This document shows positions 1 through 8,653 of a stretch of 59,819 nucleotides of DNA, piece by piece (the stretch's first letter is position 1; each line of letters opens with the position of its first letter). Below the pieces are notes generated by a model. It did not search any database. It was not told the DNA's origin and saw only the letters and a program-made list of their open reading frames with translations. The translations under genes and the position numbers were made by a program. The stretch comes from JAXGPP01 sp964436865 (lineage in GTDB: Bacteria; Planctomycetota; Planctomycetia; Pirellulales; Thermoguttaceae), in the NCBI GenBank assembly GCA_964436865.1, contig CAYTFK010000007.1, forward strand, positions 1 to 59,819. Reading direction: 5' to 3'.

Positions 1-277
1 AGCGGGGAAGGGCAGATTGCGGCTGTCAGCAGGATCACGGCAACCGGCGACACCGGAACCCGTGGGTTCAAGCGACGAAGCACCCGTTCACGCTGCGACT
101 GAAGGGGACGGATCCGTATTTCCGGCCATCGGATTACGCGCCAAACCGGGCTTACCCGCCGAAGAGCGGACCCGTCCCCATCGAAGTTGTCAACGCTTTC
201 AGCGACGAAAGACACCTCGATTACATCCCATGCAAGTGGCCATGACGGTTGTCGTGAGGCCCCGCTCGCGTTCGCCG
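1..277. other. Left-edge region, no confident gene
   Basis: This lies downstream of the HEAT-repeat gene. The plus-strand open frame crossing it is antisense to that gene and is treated as a shadow. On the minus strand, a GTG at 83 opens a frame running off the window edge, with basic residues followed by a hydrophobic Val/Ile/Leu/Ala stretch. That would fit the signal peptide of the next gene, but no Shine-Dalgarno sequence precedes it and only about 27 codons are visible. Confidence 0.25.
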
Positions 278-1702
278 CTAGGGGGCGATGGCCTTCAGCG
301 CCTTGCCGGCTTCCTCGCGAATGGCGTCGTCATCGCTCTTGGCGAGCTTCCGAAGCGCCGGAACAGCCTCTCGTGCAGCAGGCCCCATCTGGGCCAGGGC
401 ATAGCAGGCCGCGATCACTACTTTCTCGTCGGGGTCGCCCAGCGCGGCAGTGGCCACCGACGCCCCCGCCTCGGCGTGGCCGATATTACCCAGCGCCATG
501 AGCGCCTCCACCTTGGCCGCCGGGTTCTTGTCGGTTTTCACGATGTCGACGAGTGCCGGCACGGCCGCGTTGGCCGGCGGCCCGATGCGGGCGAGGATCG
601 ACGCCACCAACACCCGGCCCTCCGGATTCTTCAGAGCCTCAATGAGTGCCGGCACCGCCGGTTCGCCCATCTCAGCCAGCATGCGGAGCGCTTCAGCGAC
701 CGCCGCTTTGTCCTTGCTCGCCAACTGCTGCCTGACAATCGGCAAGACCTTTGCCGGACCGGGGCGGAGGTCGGCCAACCCGCGGAACGCCGCCGCTCGC
801 GCCAGCGGACTGTTGCTTGTCAGCGATTCGGCCAGCACGGTGACGGCCTGATCCTTGGCCGCCGCGTCGTCGGGCTTGATCTTCGCCAGGGCCCACGCGC
901 TGACGACTTTGAGCACCGGATCGGGCGACTCGAGCGATTGGGTGAGCACTGCACTGCCCGGAGCAGCGGGTGGTCCAATGCGGCCGAGGCCGAACGCCGC
1001 CGCGACTCGCGTGGCTTCCCGGGCATCACTCAATTCATCGACCAGCGCGGGCACCGCTGCCGCCGAGCCCACGGCGCCAAGGGCGATCACAATCTGCTGT
1101 CGCACCTCGGGCCGCTGCTCCACCTTCAGTCGCTCGGCGAGTGCCGGCGCGGCATCGGTTGCATCGGGGCCGATGGAGCCCAACACGAGAATGGCGTATG
1201 GAGCTGCCTCGTCGTCTTTGAGGGCATCGATCAAGTTCGGCACCGCAGCCTTGCCCAGATCGGCGATCGCGTTCAGGATCCGGTTGCGTGTTCCCGGATC
1301 GGCCTCCGCCAGCATCTTCTTCATCAAGGGGCGGACAACCTCCCGGTCGGGCCGGATCTTCAGAAGAGCATGGGCTGCTTCGCGGCGTACCAGCGCATCC
1401 GGATCCGCGGCCAGCGGCACGAGCTCGCGGGCTACCGGCCGAGCCGCCTCACCCGAATCGCCCAGGGCCCGCGCTGCATAGGCGCGCACCAGTGGCGACG
1501 GGTTCTTCAATTTCTCCACCAACAGGCCCAAGTCCTCCGTCGACGCCGGGCCTTTGCCCAGCACTGCCCGGATGGCTTGAAGATGCGTCTGTTCTTCGGC
1601 AGACGGCGTTTGCAGCGCCGGTGCGCCGGACTGGCTCTCGGCGGCGCGCGCAAGCCCGCTCATCGCGAGCAGGGCTAAGAGTGCAACGGTGGTTCGTGTC
1701 AT
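278..1702 (-). CDS. Secreted HEAT-repeat protein
   Basis: A 474-aa protein. The N-terminus (TRTTVALLALLAMSGLARA) is a signal peptide with a likely Ala-x-Ala cleavage site near residue 20. From about residue 60 to the end it consists of helical HEAT/PBS-lyase-type repeats of about 35-40 residues. Recurring elements include 'AVPALV/AVPALIEAL', 'ALGxIG' and 'VRxxAAxAL'. Such solenoids are protein-binding scaffolds, and no catalytic domain is visible. It starts 62 bp downstream of the next minus-strand gene (stop at 1765), so the two are probably co-transcribed. The partner and role are unknown. The repeat fold is certain and the export is likely. Confidence 0.85.
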   Translation of the reverse strand: MTRTTVALLALLAMSGLARAAESQSGAPALQTPSAEEQTHLQAIRAVLGKGPASTEDLGLLVEKLKNPSPLVRAYAARALGDSGEAARPVARELVPLAADPDALVRREAAHALLKIRPDREVVRPLMKKMLAEADPGTRNRILNAIADLGKAAVPNLIDALKDDEAAPYAILVLGSIGPDATDAAPALAERLKVEQRPEVRQQIVIALGAVGSAAAVPALVDELSDAREATRVAAAFGLGRIGPPAAPGSAVLTQSLESPDPVLKVVSAWALAKIKPDDAAAKDQAVTVLAESLTSNSPLARAAAFRGLADLRPGPAKVLPIVRQQLASKDKAAVAEALRMLAEMGEPAVPALIEALKNPEGRVLVASILARIGPPANAAVPALVDIVKTDKNPAAKVEALMALGNIGHAEAGASVATAALGDPDEKVVIAACYALAQMGPAAREAVPALRKLAKSDDDAIREEAGKALKAIAP

Positions 1703-1764
1703 GATCTATTCTCGCGTCATCAGCAGACTGGTTTCGTTGTTGGGAATGCTCGCAGCGACGTCAA

Positions 1765-2472
1765 TCAAACGGGTTTCCGGGCGGTGTAGGCCAGACTCTC
1801 AATGAAGTTCTTCGCCTGCGAGTACGCTGCCGGGTCGGCGTCCCTCACTTGACTCTTCAATTGGCTCAGCAGGGAATTGGCGATCGACTCCACTTTCGCC
1901 AACTGCTCGTAGTTGAACGCGCCGTAATGGGCCCGCCACGTGAACGCCTTCTGCATCTCGGCGCATTGCGAAGAGAACTCGCTCGACTTGAGCAGCTCCG
2001 GCCAGGAGATCTCACCAGTAACGAGGTCCAACTGTTGAGACTCGAGCGGTTTGGGCATTCCCGCCTGGGCCAGCCGATTGAGCTGCTCCCTGGTCGGCGG
2101 CGGTCCGCGCTGCGCCTTCTGATACGCCTGGTTCATTTCCCGCGTCTGGAAGTACGTTGTGACGGCGGAGTTGTAGTTCTCGATCCCCTGCTTCTGGGCC
2201 TGGGTCATGTTCACCGCCGCAGCCGACGTGGCGAGATTGTAGTTCCCCGCCGCGTTGACCACGCTGGCCATGCCCTGCATTGCCGACCCGGCGGCCGTCG
2301 TACCGCCTCCATCGTAATAGCCCCCGTAACCGCCGTACGTCTCCGACGAACTGGGCACCGCCGGCTGGTACGGTGCAGTGCCGCCTCCGGGGGTGTACTG
2401 GGAAAAGACGTCCTGTGCCAGCATCAGCAGCGGGCACATCAATACGGCAGACAATAACCACGTGCGTTTCAT
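1765..2472 (-). CDS. Exported Gly/Tyr-rich protein of unknown function
   Basis: A 235-aa protein. I place the start at 2472 because a GGGAGC Shine-Dalgarno sequence lies about 8 bases upstream and the product then begins with a clean signal peptide (MKRTWLLSAVLMCPLLMLAQ). A longer start at 2598 would add 42 unlikely residues. After the signal comes a low-complexity Gly/Tyr/Ser-rich segment (about residues 25-65). A predicted helical region follows, rich in Ala and Gln, with no recognisable catalytic motif. It probably lies in the periplasm or on the surface. It is the first gene of a minus-strand pair with the HEAT-repeat gene. No function is proposed. Confidence 0.75.
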   Translation of the reverse strand: MKRTWLLSAVLMCPLLMLAQDVFSQYTPGGGTAPYQPAVPSSSETYGGYGGYYDGGGTTAAGSAMQGMASVVNAAGNYNLATSAAAVNMTQAQKQGIENYNSAVTTYFQTREMNQAYQKAQRGPPPTREQLNRLAQAGMPKPLESQQLDLVTGEISWPELLKSSEFSSQCAEMQKAFTWRAHYGAFNYEQLAKVESIANSLLSQLKSQVRDADPAAYSQAKNFIESLAYTARKPV

Positions 2473-3061
2473 GAACGATGCTCCCATAGCGGCAATACAG
2501 AGCCGAATACACTGACCAACACTTTGCCCGAAGCCTCTCGCGATCCCGTTCCGCCCGACTCGCGATCCTCCATCGTACGCTCGCCGGGCGGCCTTCACCC
2601 ATCCACATTGCTTACCATCGTATCCGGTTATGTGATCTCAACAAGTGGTGCTGGGACGGGAACTGGAGCCGGTGCGCAAACGTTTTTCTGCCACCCGGCG
2701 GCGGCATCGATCGGCGGGGCACAGCGGAAGGCCGCCAGCGCCTGGCAAAGCGATCCATTTCCGGAAGGAATCTGCCGGGATTCGTCACCCGTCGGCAACA
2801 GATCAGCAAGCCGCGGCCGAAACGGTCCGGATATGCGGGGCGGGTTTGGCGAAACGGGGAAACCGGGAACAAATTCTTCAAGTTTTGCGATTTGACAAGC
2901 CTTGAATCCGACCTAGGTTTCACTCCAGAGGTGAGACACACGTGCGTCGAACCTCGCGGCGCGGTCGCCAGACCGCGGCGCAACGGGAGTCTTATCCGCC
3001 GGACTGCATGTCACATCCCGCCCGGCTGCTCCCGCGAACAACCGAGGCCTGCCGCCTCCCT
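2473..3061. other. Intergenic region between divergent units
   Basis: About 590 bp separate the minus-strand exported-protein gene from the riboswitch of the Tad locus. Open frames here have no ribosome sites or recognisable products and look like high-GC shadows. The only structured signal noted is a candidate sigma-70 promoter near 2892. The promoter of the divergent minus gene should also lie here but was not identified. Confidence 0.5.
2892..2919 (+). promoter_or_regulatory. Candidate sigma-70 promoter for the Tad/Flp transcript
   Basis: A perfect TTGACA (2892-2897) is followed after 16 bp by TAGGTT (2914-2919), a weak -10 element matching TATAAT at three positions. It would start a transcript about 135 nt before the c-di-GMP riboswitch and about 415 nt before the pilin start codon. 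The -35 element and position are persuasive; the -10 element is poor. Confidence 0.35.
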
Positions 3062-3147
3062 CGACAAAGGCAAACCGGGCGCAAGTCCGGGACGCAAAGC
3101 CACAGGGCCGATCGGCTTCGCCGATGGGCAGCCTGGCTGCCGAAAGG
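3062..3147 (+). promoter_or_regulatory. Cyclic di-GMP-I (GEMM-I) riboswitch aptamer
   Basis: The segment carries the defining GEMM-I landmarks in order. They are the GGCAAACC strand (3069-3076), a hairpin capped by a GCAA tetraloop (about 3081-3084), the invariant GGGACGCAAAGCC core (3089-3101), a second GC-rich hairpin arm, and GGCAGCCTGGCTGCCGAA (about 3127-3143), which provides the tetraloop receptor/P3 side. The layout closely parallels the Vibrio cholerae Vc2 aptamer. It ends about 195 nt before the Flp pilin start. A perfect hairpin CGGCCG-N5-CGGCCG (3277-3293) lies between the two, possibly as part of the expression platform. No T-rich terminator follows it, so an ON or OFF response cannot be read from the sequence. 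Confidence 0.93.
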
Positions 3148-3341
3148 GTGCGCAAAGCGTATTCGGCGCGAGACGAGGGCGAGGCACCAGTAAACGAACT
3201 TGGGATTGCCGAGACAGCTTGAGCAGGCCAACGGCGATACGCTCGCCGGTCCCGGGGATCCCAGTCCAGTTTGTGCCGGCCGCACTCCGGCCGCGGGCCA
3301 GAAGAGCCCGGCGGGGTGGGCCGCGAAATGGAGGATTGTGT

Positions 3342-3530
3342 ATGCTGTCGTTCGCGAACAAGGTGCGTCGTTTCATCGTCTCGGAAGATGGCCCGACCGC
3401 GGTCGAGTACGCCGTGATGCTGGCCCTGATCGTGATCGTCTGCCTGGCCGCGATCAGCAACCTGGGCACCGCGGCGAACCAGACGTTCGACCGCGTCCAG
3501 CAGGAAGTGAGCGCTGCCGCAGGTTCCTAA
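3342..3530 (+). CDS. flp: Flp/Fap-type pilin
   Basis: A 62-aa type IVb pilin. The short basic leader is followed by the Flp signature 'GPTAVEYAVMLALIVIV': processing would be at Gly-Pro, Glu+5/Tyr+6 is present, and a hydrophobic helix spans about residues 20-40. The C-terminal part is hydrophilic. GGAGG (3330-3334) sits 7 bases before the ATG, which fixes the start. The much longer in-frame open frame from 2892 merely reads through the riboswitch leader. It is the major pilus subunit, processed by the prepilin peptidase at 3978, and lies under the c-di-GMP riboswitch. A strong terminator follows 50 bp after the stop. Confidence 0.95.
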   Translation: MLSFANKVRRFIVSEDGPTAVEYAVMLALIVIVCLAAISNLGTAANQTFDRVQQEVSAAAGS

Positions 3531-3579
3531 GAACGCCTGTTTGCAGAAGGGTGCGGCGAAATCAGCCCCGCCAACGAAC

Positions 3580-3627
3580 AACACCTCCTCGCGGCCGCCG
3601 TGCTTCGAGGAGGTGTTCTTGTTTCCG
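3580..3627 (+). terminator. Intrinsic terminator after flp
   Basis: A perfect 12-bp stem (AACACCTCCTCG at 3580-3591, CGAGGAGGTGTT at 3606-3617) with a 14-nt loop is followed by the T-rich tail CTTGTTTCC. It lies between the pilin gene and the rest of the Tad locus. Partial read-through would give high pilin and low machinery expression. Confidence 0.85.
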
Positions 3628-3738
3628 CACCGGCAGCGCGCCCTCAGAAGAGGCTTTTCGGCGACGGCGAGGCGGTTCATGACCTAGAGTTGAATAGCCC
3701 CGCGGGCCCCGAGTTGCTGATGATCGAGGAGAAGCATC

Positions 3739-3849
3739 ATGGTTCCAGTGATCCCGACCGAGTTGGCCACCAGCGCCGCCCAGATGCTGGTGTATTTCGT
3801 CACGCTGGTGGCGAGCGTCGTGAGTTTCCTGCTTACCGTGCGCGCGTGA
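3739..3849 (+). CDS. 36-aa single-pass membrane peptide in the Tad locus
   Basis: A 36-aa product (MVPVIPTELATSAAQMLVYF...) with one hydrophobic segment from about residue 16 to 33, ending in Arg-Ala. A GAGGAG Shine-Dalgarno sequence lies about 7 bases upstream of the ATG, and the frame ends at a TGA before the tadV leader. It sits in the 447-bp space between flp and the prepilin peptidase gene. The good ribosome site, membrane segment and position support a real gene. It does not have the Flp pilin motif, so it is not a second pilin. It could be a small membrane adaptor or leader peptide; the function is unknown. Confidence 0.6.
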   Translation: MVPVIPTELATSAAQMLVYFVTLVASVVSFLLTVRA

Positions 3850-3977
3850 GCGCCCGGTCGCCCCGGCGCGCCGCGATGGGCGACGGCCGGCAGCGAAGCA
3901 ACGCCCCTGGCGGCCGGCAGCGAATCGCCGGCTGTTGATAACACTATCGCCAGACTGTTGAGGAGAAAGACCGACCC

Positions 3978-4559
3978 ATGTTAAGCGTGTTCAACAACAT
4001 CGCCGCCGCCGTCTCCGAGCACTGGATCGCCTGGCTGGTGATGTGGGGAGTCACCCTGACATTGATCGTGGCCGCGGTGATCGACGGCTGGAAGCTCAAG
4101 GTTCCCAACTGGATCACGCTGCCGATGATCCTCGCCGCCTGGCTGACGAGCCTGTGCCTGTACGGCTGGGCCGGCCTGGGCTACAGCCTGCTGGGAACGG
4201 CGGTCGGATTGGGACTGCTCCTGCCGGCGTACGCCATCGGCGGCATGGGCGCCGGCGACGTGAAACTGCTGGCCGGAGTCGGCGCCTGGGTCGGAGTCTC
4301 GACAACGATCTGGGCTTTTGCCGTATCAGCGATCGCCGGAGCGGCAATCGCCGTGGGCATGGTCCTGTTCCGCCGCCAGTGGCGCCATCACCAGGGCCAA
4401 TTCCTGGCCATTCTCAACGAGATCATGGTCATCCGTAATCCCGAGGTGCTGGCAGCCAACGCCGCGGAGCGGAAGCCGCAGATGATGCTCCTGCCGTACG
4501 GAATCCCGATTGCCATCGGTTCCATCGGATACTTCGTTTACATGGGAATGCTGATATGA
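3978..4559 (+). CDS. cpaA: Prepilin peptidase, TadV/CpaA type (A24)
   Basis: A 193-aa integral membrane aspartic protease that cleaves the leader from Flp prepilin and TadE-like pseudopilins. The two catalytic Asp residues are visible: D36 at the end of a membrane segment before 'GWKLKVPNW', and D94 in 'GGMGAGDVK' (GxGD motif). About five hydrophobic segments are present. It has no N-terminal methyltransferase domain, as is normal for the short TadV/CpaA class. A GAGGAGA ribosome site precedes the ATG. Its stop codon overlaps the next start (ATGA at 4556), so it is translationally coupled to the TadE-like gene. Confidence 0.93.
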   Translation: MLSVFNNIAAAVSEHWIAWLVMWGVTLTLIVAAVIDGWKLKVPNWITLPMILAAWLTSLCLYGWAGLGYSLLGTAVGLGLLLPAYAIGGMGAGDVKLLAGVGAWVGVSTTIWAFAVSAIAGAAIAVGMVLFRRQWRHHQGQFLAILNEIMVIRNPEVLAANAAERKPQMMLLPYGIPIAIGSIGYFVYMGMLI

Positions 4560-5251
4560 GACCCCCATTGATCACCAAGCCGGCCGACGACACCCCCCTC
4601 GTATTCGACGAAGCGTATGATGCCGGAGGAGTGGCGCTGGCCAGCGGCCCCGCCGCGGAAGAGACTCCTGATACGGCCGGCAAACCGCGCCGCTTCCGGC
4701 CCCACACGGAAGGCGGCCAAGCGCCCGGCGCCTGCGGGCGAACGGCGGAGACTTGCCTGCAGACGGGCGGCGATTCGGAAATTCCCCCCGAGAACATCGG
4801 GCGACCGGAGAGGCTTTGCCGGATATGCCGACGAAACCGAGCCGGGGCGGCGGCGGTCGAGTTCGCCATTGTCGCGCCGCTGTTCTTCCTGTTCGTGTTT
4901 GGCATCATCGAATTCGGGCGCATGGTCATGGTCCAGCAGGTGATCACCAACGCCTCGCGCGAGGGTGCTCGGGTGGCCGTGCTGGACGGGACGACGGAAT
5001 CCCAAGTGGACACCGTCGTCAACAACTATTTGGACGGCGCCGGGATCGACACGACCGTGTCGGACGTGAGCATCACGGCCATCCGGCAGGACGGGACGAC
5101 CACCAGTCTGGCCAATTCCGGTTTTGGCGATGCGATCGATGTTACGGTCGGCGTTCCTTTCGATGAAGTCAGTTGGCTTCCCACGCCAATCTTTATACGC
5201 GGAGTGCAACTGCGCGCCGCGACGATCATGCGCCGCGAGACTGTGCAGTGA
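4556..5251 (+). CDS. tadE: TadE-like pseudopilin with long N-terminal extension
   Basis: A 231-aa product. Residues about 97-125 carry the TadE signature 'RAGAAAVEFAIVAPLFFLF' with the Glu at the processing-site region and a membrane helix, followed by a periplasmic C-terminal part. It would be a minor pseudopilin of the Tad apparatus. The start at 4556 is chosen because it overlaps the cpaA stop (ATGA). It gives about 95 residues of low-complexity sequence before the signature, whereas TadE proteins normally begin within about 15 residues of it. An alternative ATG at 4825, preceded by GGAGAGG, encodes 'MPTKPSR' but is out of frame with the signature by one base, so a frameshift or base error in the G/C run near 4843-4855 is possible. 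The C-terminal part is certain and the N-terminus is not. Confidence 0.8.
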   Translation: MRPPLITKPADDTPLVFDEAYDAGGVALASGPAAEETPDTAGKPRRFRPHTEGGQAPGACGRTAETCLQTGGDSEIPPENIGRPERLCRICRRNRAGAAAVEFAIVAPLFFLFVFGIIEFGRMVMVQQVITNASREGARVAVLDGTTESQVDTVVNNYLDGAGIDTTVSDVSITAIRQDGTTTSLANSGFGDAIDVTVGVPFDEVSWLPTPIFIRGVQLRAATIMRRETVQ

Positions 5252-5403
5252 CCGCGGCCGGCTTCAGCCCGAAGCCGGAGTTGCAACCTGACGGCACGTC
5301 GCGTTTTGGAGATCGTTTCGGAGCCCGTCCGGGTCAGCGGGCCGAACCGGTGACAGGGACCGGGCTTGCGAAACAGCGCTTTTACGGAAGTTGAGAGTCA
5401 ATC

Positions 5404-6573
5404 ATGCGCGCAAAATCCTTGATCCTGCTCATGTTGGCCCTGGGCTGCGGCCTGGTGGCTGCCATCGGCATCACGCAAGTCATGGCCAAGCGGACAACCC
5501 AGCAAACCGCTCTGAAGATGGAGATGCAGCCGGTCCTTGTGGCCGCCCTCGATCTTCCCATGGGCGATCTGATCAAGGCCGAGGCCCTGAAGATCGAGGA
5601 ATGGCCTAAAGGCAAGGTGCCGGCCGGAGCGCTGAGCCAGTTCACCGAGGTCGAAGATCGCCGTCCCAAGAGCCGCATCTACGCCGGCTCGCCGATCCTC
5701 GACAACCAGTTGCTCGGCAAGGGCCAGACCGAGGCCAGCGTTACGAACCAGATTCCCAAGGGCTTTCGCGTCGTGGCAGTCAAGGTGGACGACGTCAGCG
5801 GCACGGCCAGCCTCGTGCGGCCGGGCGATCGCGTCGACGTGCTCGTCCACTTGGCGAGGAATCCGAGCAAGGGGATCGACGTCACCAGCACGCGGACGCT
5901 GCTGCAAGACATCAAGGTGTTTGCCGTCGACCAGACGGTCGAACTCGAGCCTGACGAAAACTCCGGCACGCGTTCGGCGAAGACCGTGTCGCTGCTCGTC
6001 ACACCCGATCAGGCCGAAGTGGTCATGCTCGCCAGCGAACTGGGCAAAGTCCGCCTGGTGATGCGCGGCCTGGCCGACGATACGGTGGCCAGCGTGGACG
6101 GAAAGACGCCGATGCAACTGTTCGGCCGCACCGAAGGATCGGTCGACCGGGTAGCACCTCCGCCCGAAGCGACGAAACCAAGCGAAGACCTGCTCGGATT
6201 TCTCCGGACACAGAGCAGCCCCGCGAACGAGCCAGTACCCGTTGTGACGCCGATCGCGCCGCCGGGTGAGACATGGACCGTCCGCGTTCTGCAGGCCAGT
6301 CAGGTCCACGAGGTGGTGATGGCTCCCGCCGGGAAAGAGAACGAGAAGACCAAGACGGACTTCTCCCTCTGGAAGACGATCTCGTCGACCGGTATCGTCA
6401 ACTCCCCGTCGGCAGGGGCTGAATCGAAAACCAGTTTTCCATCCTCGCTAGAACCCCCGGTCGATCCACCGGCGCCCACTCCCCCGGAGGTTGAGGGAAC
6501 CGGCAGTAAAGACGGTTCTGCCAACCTTGCCGAAGATAAGCAAGGCGAAGGGGACTCGTCTGCCGATAACTGA
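5404..6573 (+). CDS. cpaB: Flp pilus assembly protein CpaB/RcpC
   Basis: A 389-aa protein. An N-terminal membrane anchor (about residues 5-25) is followed by an SAF/RcpC-type region ('VLVAALDLPMGDLIKAEALKIEEWPKG', about residues 40-75) and the RcpC core with 'FRVVAVKVDDVSG' and 'VRPGDRVDVL'. The C-terminal third is Pro/Glu-rich and probably disordered. In characterised Tad systems CpaB is periplasmic and helps stabilise or gate the secretin. It overlaps or abuts the secretin frame downstream, consistent with one operon. Confidence 0.92.
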   Translation: MRAKSLILLMLALGCGLVAAIGITQVMAKRTTQQTALKMEMQPVLVAALDLPMGDLIKAEALKIEEWPKGKVPAGALSQFTEVEDRRPKSRIYAGSPILDNQLLGKGQTEASVTNQIPKGFRVVAVKVDDVSGTASLVRPGDRVDVLVHLARNPSKGIDVTSTRTLLQDIKVFAVDQTVELEPDENSGTRSAKTVSLLVTPDQAEVVMLASELGKVRLVMRGLADDTVASVDGKTPMQLFGRTEGSVDRVAPPPEATKPSEDLLGFLRTQSSPANEPVPVVTPIAPPGETWTVRVLQASQVHEVVMAPAGKENEKTKTDFSLWKTISSTGIVNSPSAGAESKTSFPSSLEPPVDPPAPTPPEVEGTGSKDGSANLAEDKQGEGDSSADN

Positions 6574-6719
6574 TGAGGCGATGTTCCCGGATACGGCGGA
6601 AATGCCGTCGCGCCGGGATGGCGAGCCGGAAGCTCGCCGTGCGGTGTGCGTCTTGTCATGGAGGATACCGGCACGGGTCCCCCCGATGCCGTGCTCGGGA
6701 GAACGCGAGGAAGTCAAGG

Positions 6720-8653
6720 ATGGCCCAGCGACCAGCCCGGGGACTATTCCCCTTCGTCCCGCTTTTCGGCACTCTTTTTCTGGTGGCAACGGCGACGGCG
6801 CAAGCCCCGAGGGAAATGCTGCCGGCAGCGCCCATTGTCCACAAGATCACGTCGATCAATGAGCGCGAGTCGCTGACCATCAACAGTGGTCGGATACTCA
6901 CGCTCGACAAGAAGATCCCCCAGGCTCAGGTCAACAATCCGGAGATCCTGGACCTGACGCCGCTCTCGCCGAACCAGATCCAGATCTTCGCCAAGAAGAC
7001 GGGGGTGACCCAGGTCAACCTGTGGGACGAGGCCGGTCAGATCTACACCGTCGACGTCATCGTCTATGGCGACGCCCGCGAGTTGGAGTTGATTCTCCGG
7101 GACGAGTTTCCCAACGCCGCGTTGACGTTGCGCCCGGTGGCCAACGGCGTCCTGGTCTCAGGTTACGTTGATCAGCCCGACCACGTGGTGAGCATCCGCC
7201 AGATCGCTGAAGAGTTTTACCCCAAGGTGCTGACCAACATCCAGGTGGGCGGCGTCCACCAGGTGTTGCTGCATGTCAAGGCAATGGAGGTCTCGCGAAC
7301 CAAGCTTCGCCAGTTGGGCATGGACTGGGCGCAGATTTCCGACGGCAGCGTGGTCATGTCGACAGTCAGCGGCCTGATCAACTCGGTGACACCGGGCNNN
7401 NNNNNNNNNNNNNNNNNNNNNNNNNNNNNNNNNNNNNNNNNNNNNNNNNNNNNNNNNNNNNNNNNNNNNNNNNNNNNNNNNNNNNNNNNNNNNNNNNCGG
7501 CAGCGTGGTCATGTCGACAGTCAGCGGCCTGATCAACTCGGTGACACCGGGCAGCGTATCAATGGACGGCGGCATAACGACCATCACCTCGCCGACCATC
7601 GCCACCGCCGGTTCGCCGACCTTCATGTTCAGCGTGGTGGACGGCACGAACGCCTTCTTCGGGGTGCTCGACGCCCTGGAGCAGAACCAACTGGCGAAGA
7701 CGCTCTCCGAGCCGACGCTGGTGACCGTAAGCGGCCGGCCGGCGTACTTCCGCGTGGGCGGCGAGATTCCCTTGATCCAGCCGGGCACCGCCGAGCAGCC
7801 GCCGACATTCCAGTTCGTCGAATACGGCACGCGCGTCGATTTCGTCCCCATCGTGCTGGGCAACGGCCGCATCCGGCTGGAAGTCCGGCCTTCAGTCAAG
7901 GACATCGATCCAGCGCGAGGCGCTGTGGCCGAAGGTTTCTCGATGCCGGGCTTCCTCGTTCGCGAAACCGACACTGGCGTGGAAATGATGGCCGGACAGA
8001 CGCTTGCCATCGCCGGCCTGGTACAGGAACGGGTGGAAGCGGAACGCCGGGGACTTCCCTGGGTCAGCGAGGTCCCCTATCTCGGTGTGATGTTTCGCCG
8101 CGTGAGGCATGTGAAGAACGAGATTGAATTGTTGATCCTTGTCACGCCGGAACTCGTCGAAGCCATCGATCGCGAACAGATGTCGCCTTGCGGCCCGGGT
8201 TCGGAAAGCGGCGATCCGGGCGATTGGGACCTGTTCATGCGAGGCTATCTCGAAGTGCCGAAGTGCGCCCCCGATGCGTGCTCGGCGACTTCCTGCAACA
8301 TGCCGACGATGGTCGGCGGAGGCCAGGCGGTCGTGCCGTCGCACGCGGAAGGCCCCGCGGTGATGAACGCGCCGAGTCCGGCGCCGGAAGTGATTCCGCC
8401 GCCGGCGGCCGGCGAAGAGCCCGGCACCGCTGAGATCCAGGGAGACGCGTCGCCAGCCGGGCCGCAGCCCTCGGCACAACCGTCGCCGTCAGATTCTTCC
8501 GCGCGACCCGCCCCGCTGCCGCCGCCGTCGCGAACGGCGGGCGCGCCGGCGCGTCTCACCCCCTCCAGGCCGCAAACCCGGCAAGGCCAGCCCGTAGGCA
8601 GCCAGTCCATGCCCGGCTTCATCGGCCCCGTGGGATATGACTCGCTGAAGTGA
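6720..8653 (+). CDS. cpaC: Tad secretin CpaC/RcpA (split by an assembly gap)
   Basis: Outer-membrane secretin. The start at 6720 (MAQRPARGLFPFV...) has GAGGA about 10 bases upstream and opens a signal peptide; a longer frame from 6573 is less likely. The N-terminal pilus-secretin domain ('RILTLDKKIPQAQVNNPEI') and a BON-like segment precede the 100-N gap (7398-7497). After the gap comes the secretin domain ('LSEPTLVTVSGRPAYFRVGGEIP'; 'VEYGTRVDFVPIVL'; 'ELLILVTPELVE') and a Pro/Ala-rich tail of about 100 residues. The 55 bp before the gap are repeated exactly after it, and collapsing the 155 bp restores one continuous frame, so I treat it as one intact gene (about 592 aa). Confidence 0.9.
7343..7552 (+). 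repeat. Duplicated 55-bp contig ends around a 100-N gap
   Basis: Positions 7343-7397 and 7498-7552 are identical and flank exactly 100 N. This is the pattern left when two overlapping contigs are scaffolded without being merged. Removing 7398-7552 keeps the secretin reading frame (155 bp removed, 777 nt from the upstream start to the 7505 codon). It is an assembly artefact, not a biological repeat. Confidence 0.93.

Noticed and set aside
17..1678. A 553-aa plus-strand open frame over the left edge
   Set aside because: It is antisense to the HEAT-repeat gene with an Arg/His-rich product typical of shadows.
2892..3341. Long N-terminal extension of the Flp pilin frame
   Set aside because: It would translate the c-di-GMP riboswitch, and the ATG at 3342 has a well-placed GGAGG and gives a standard 62-aa pilin.
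3885..3924. Two 13-bp direct repeats GGCCGGCAGCGAA before cpaA
   Set aside because: They are short, GC-rich and without further copies nearby; they can arise by chance in this composition.
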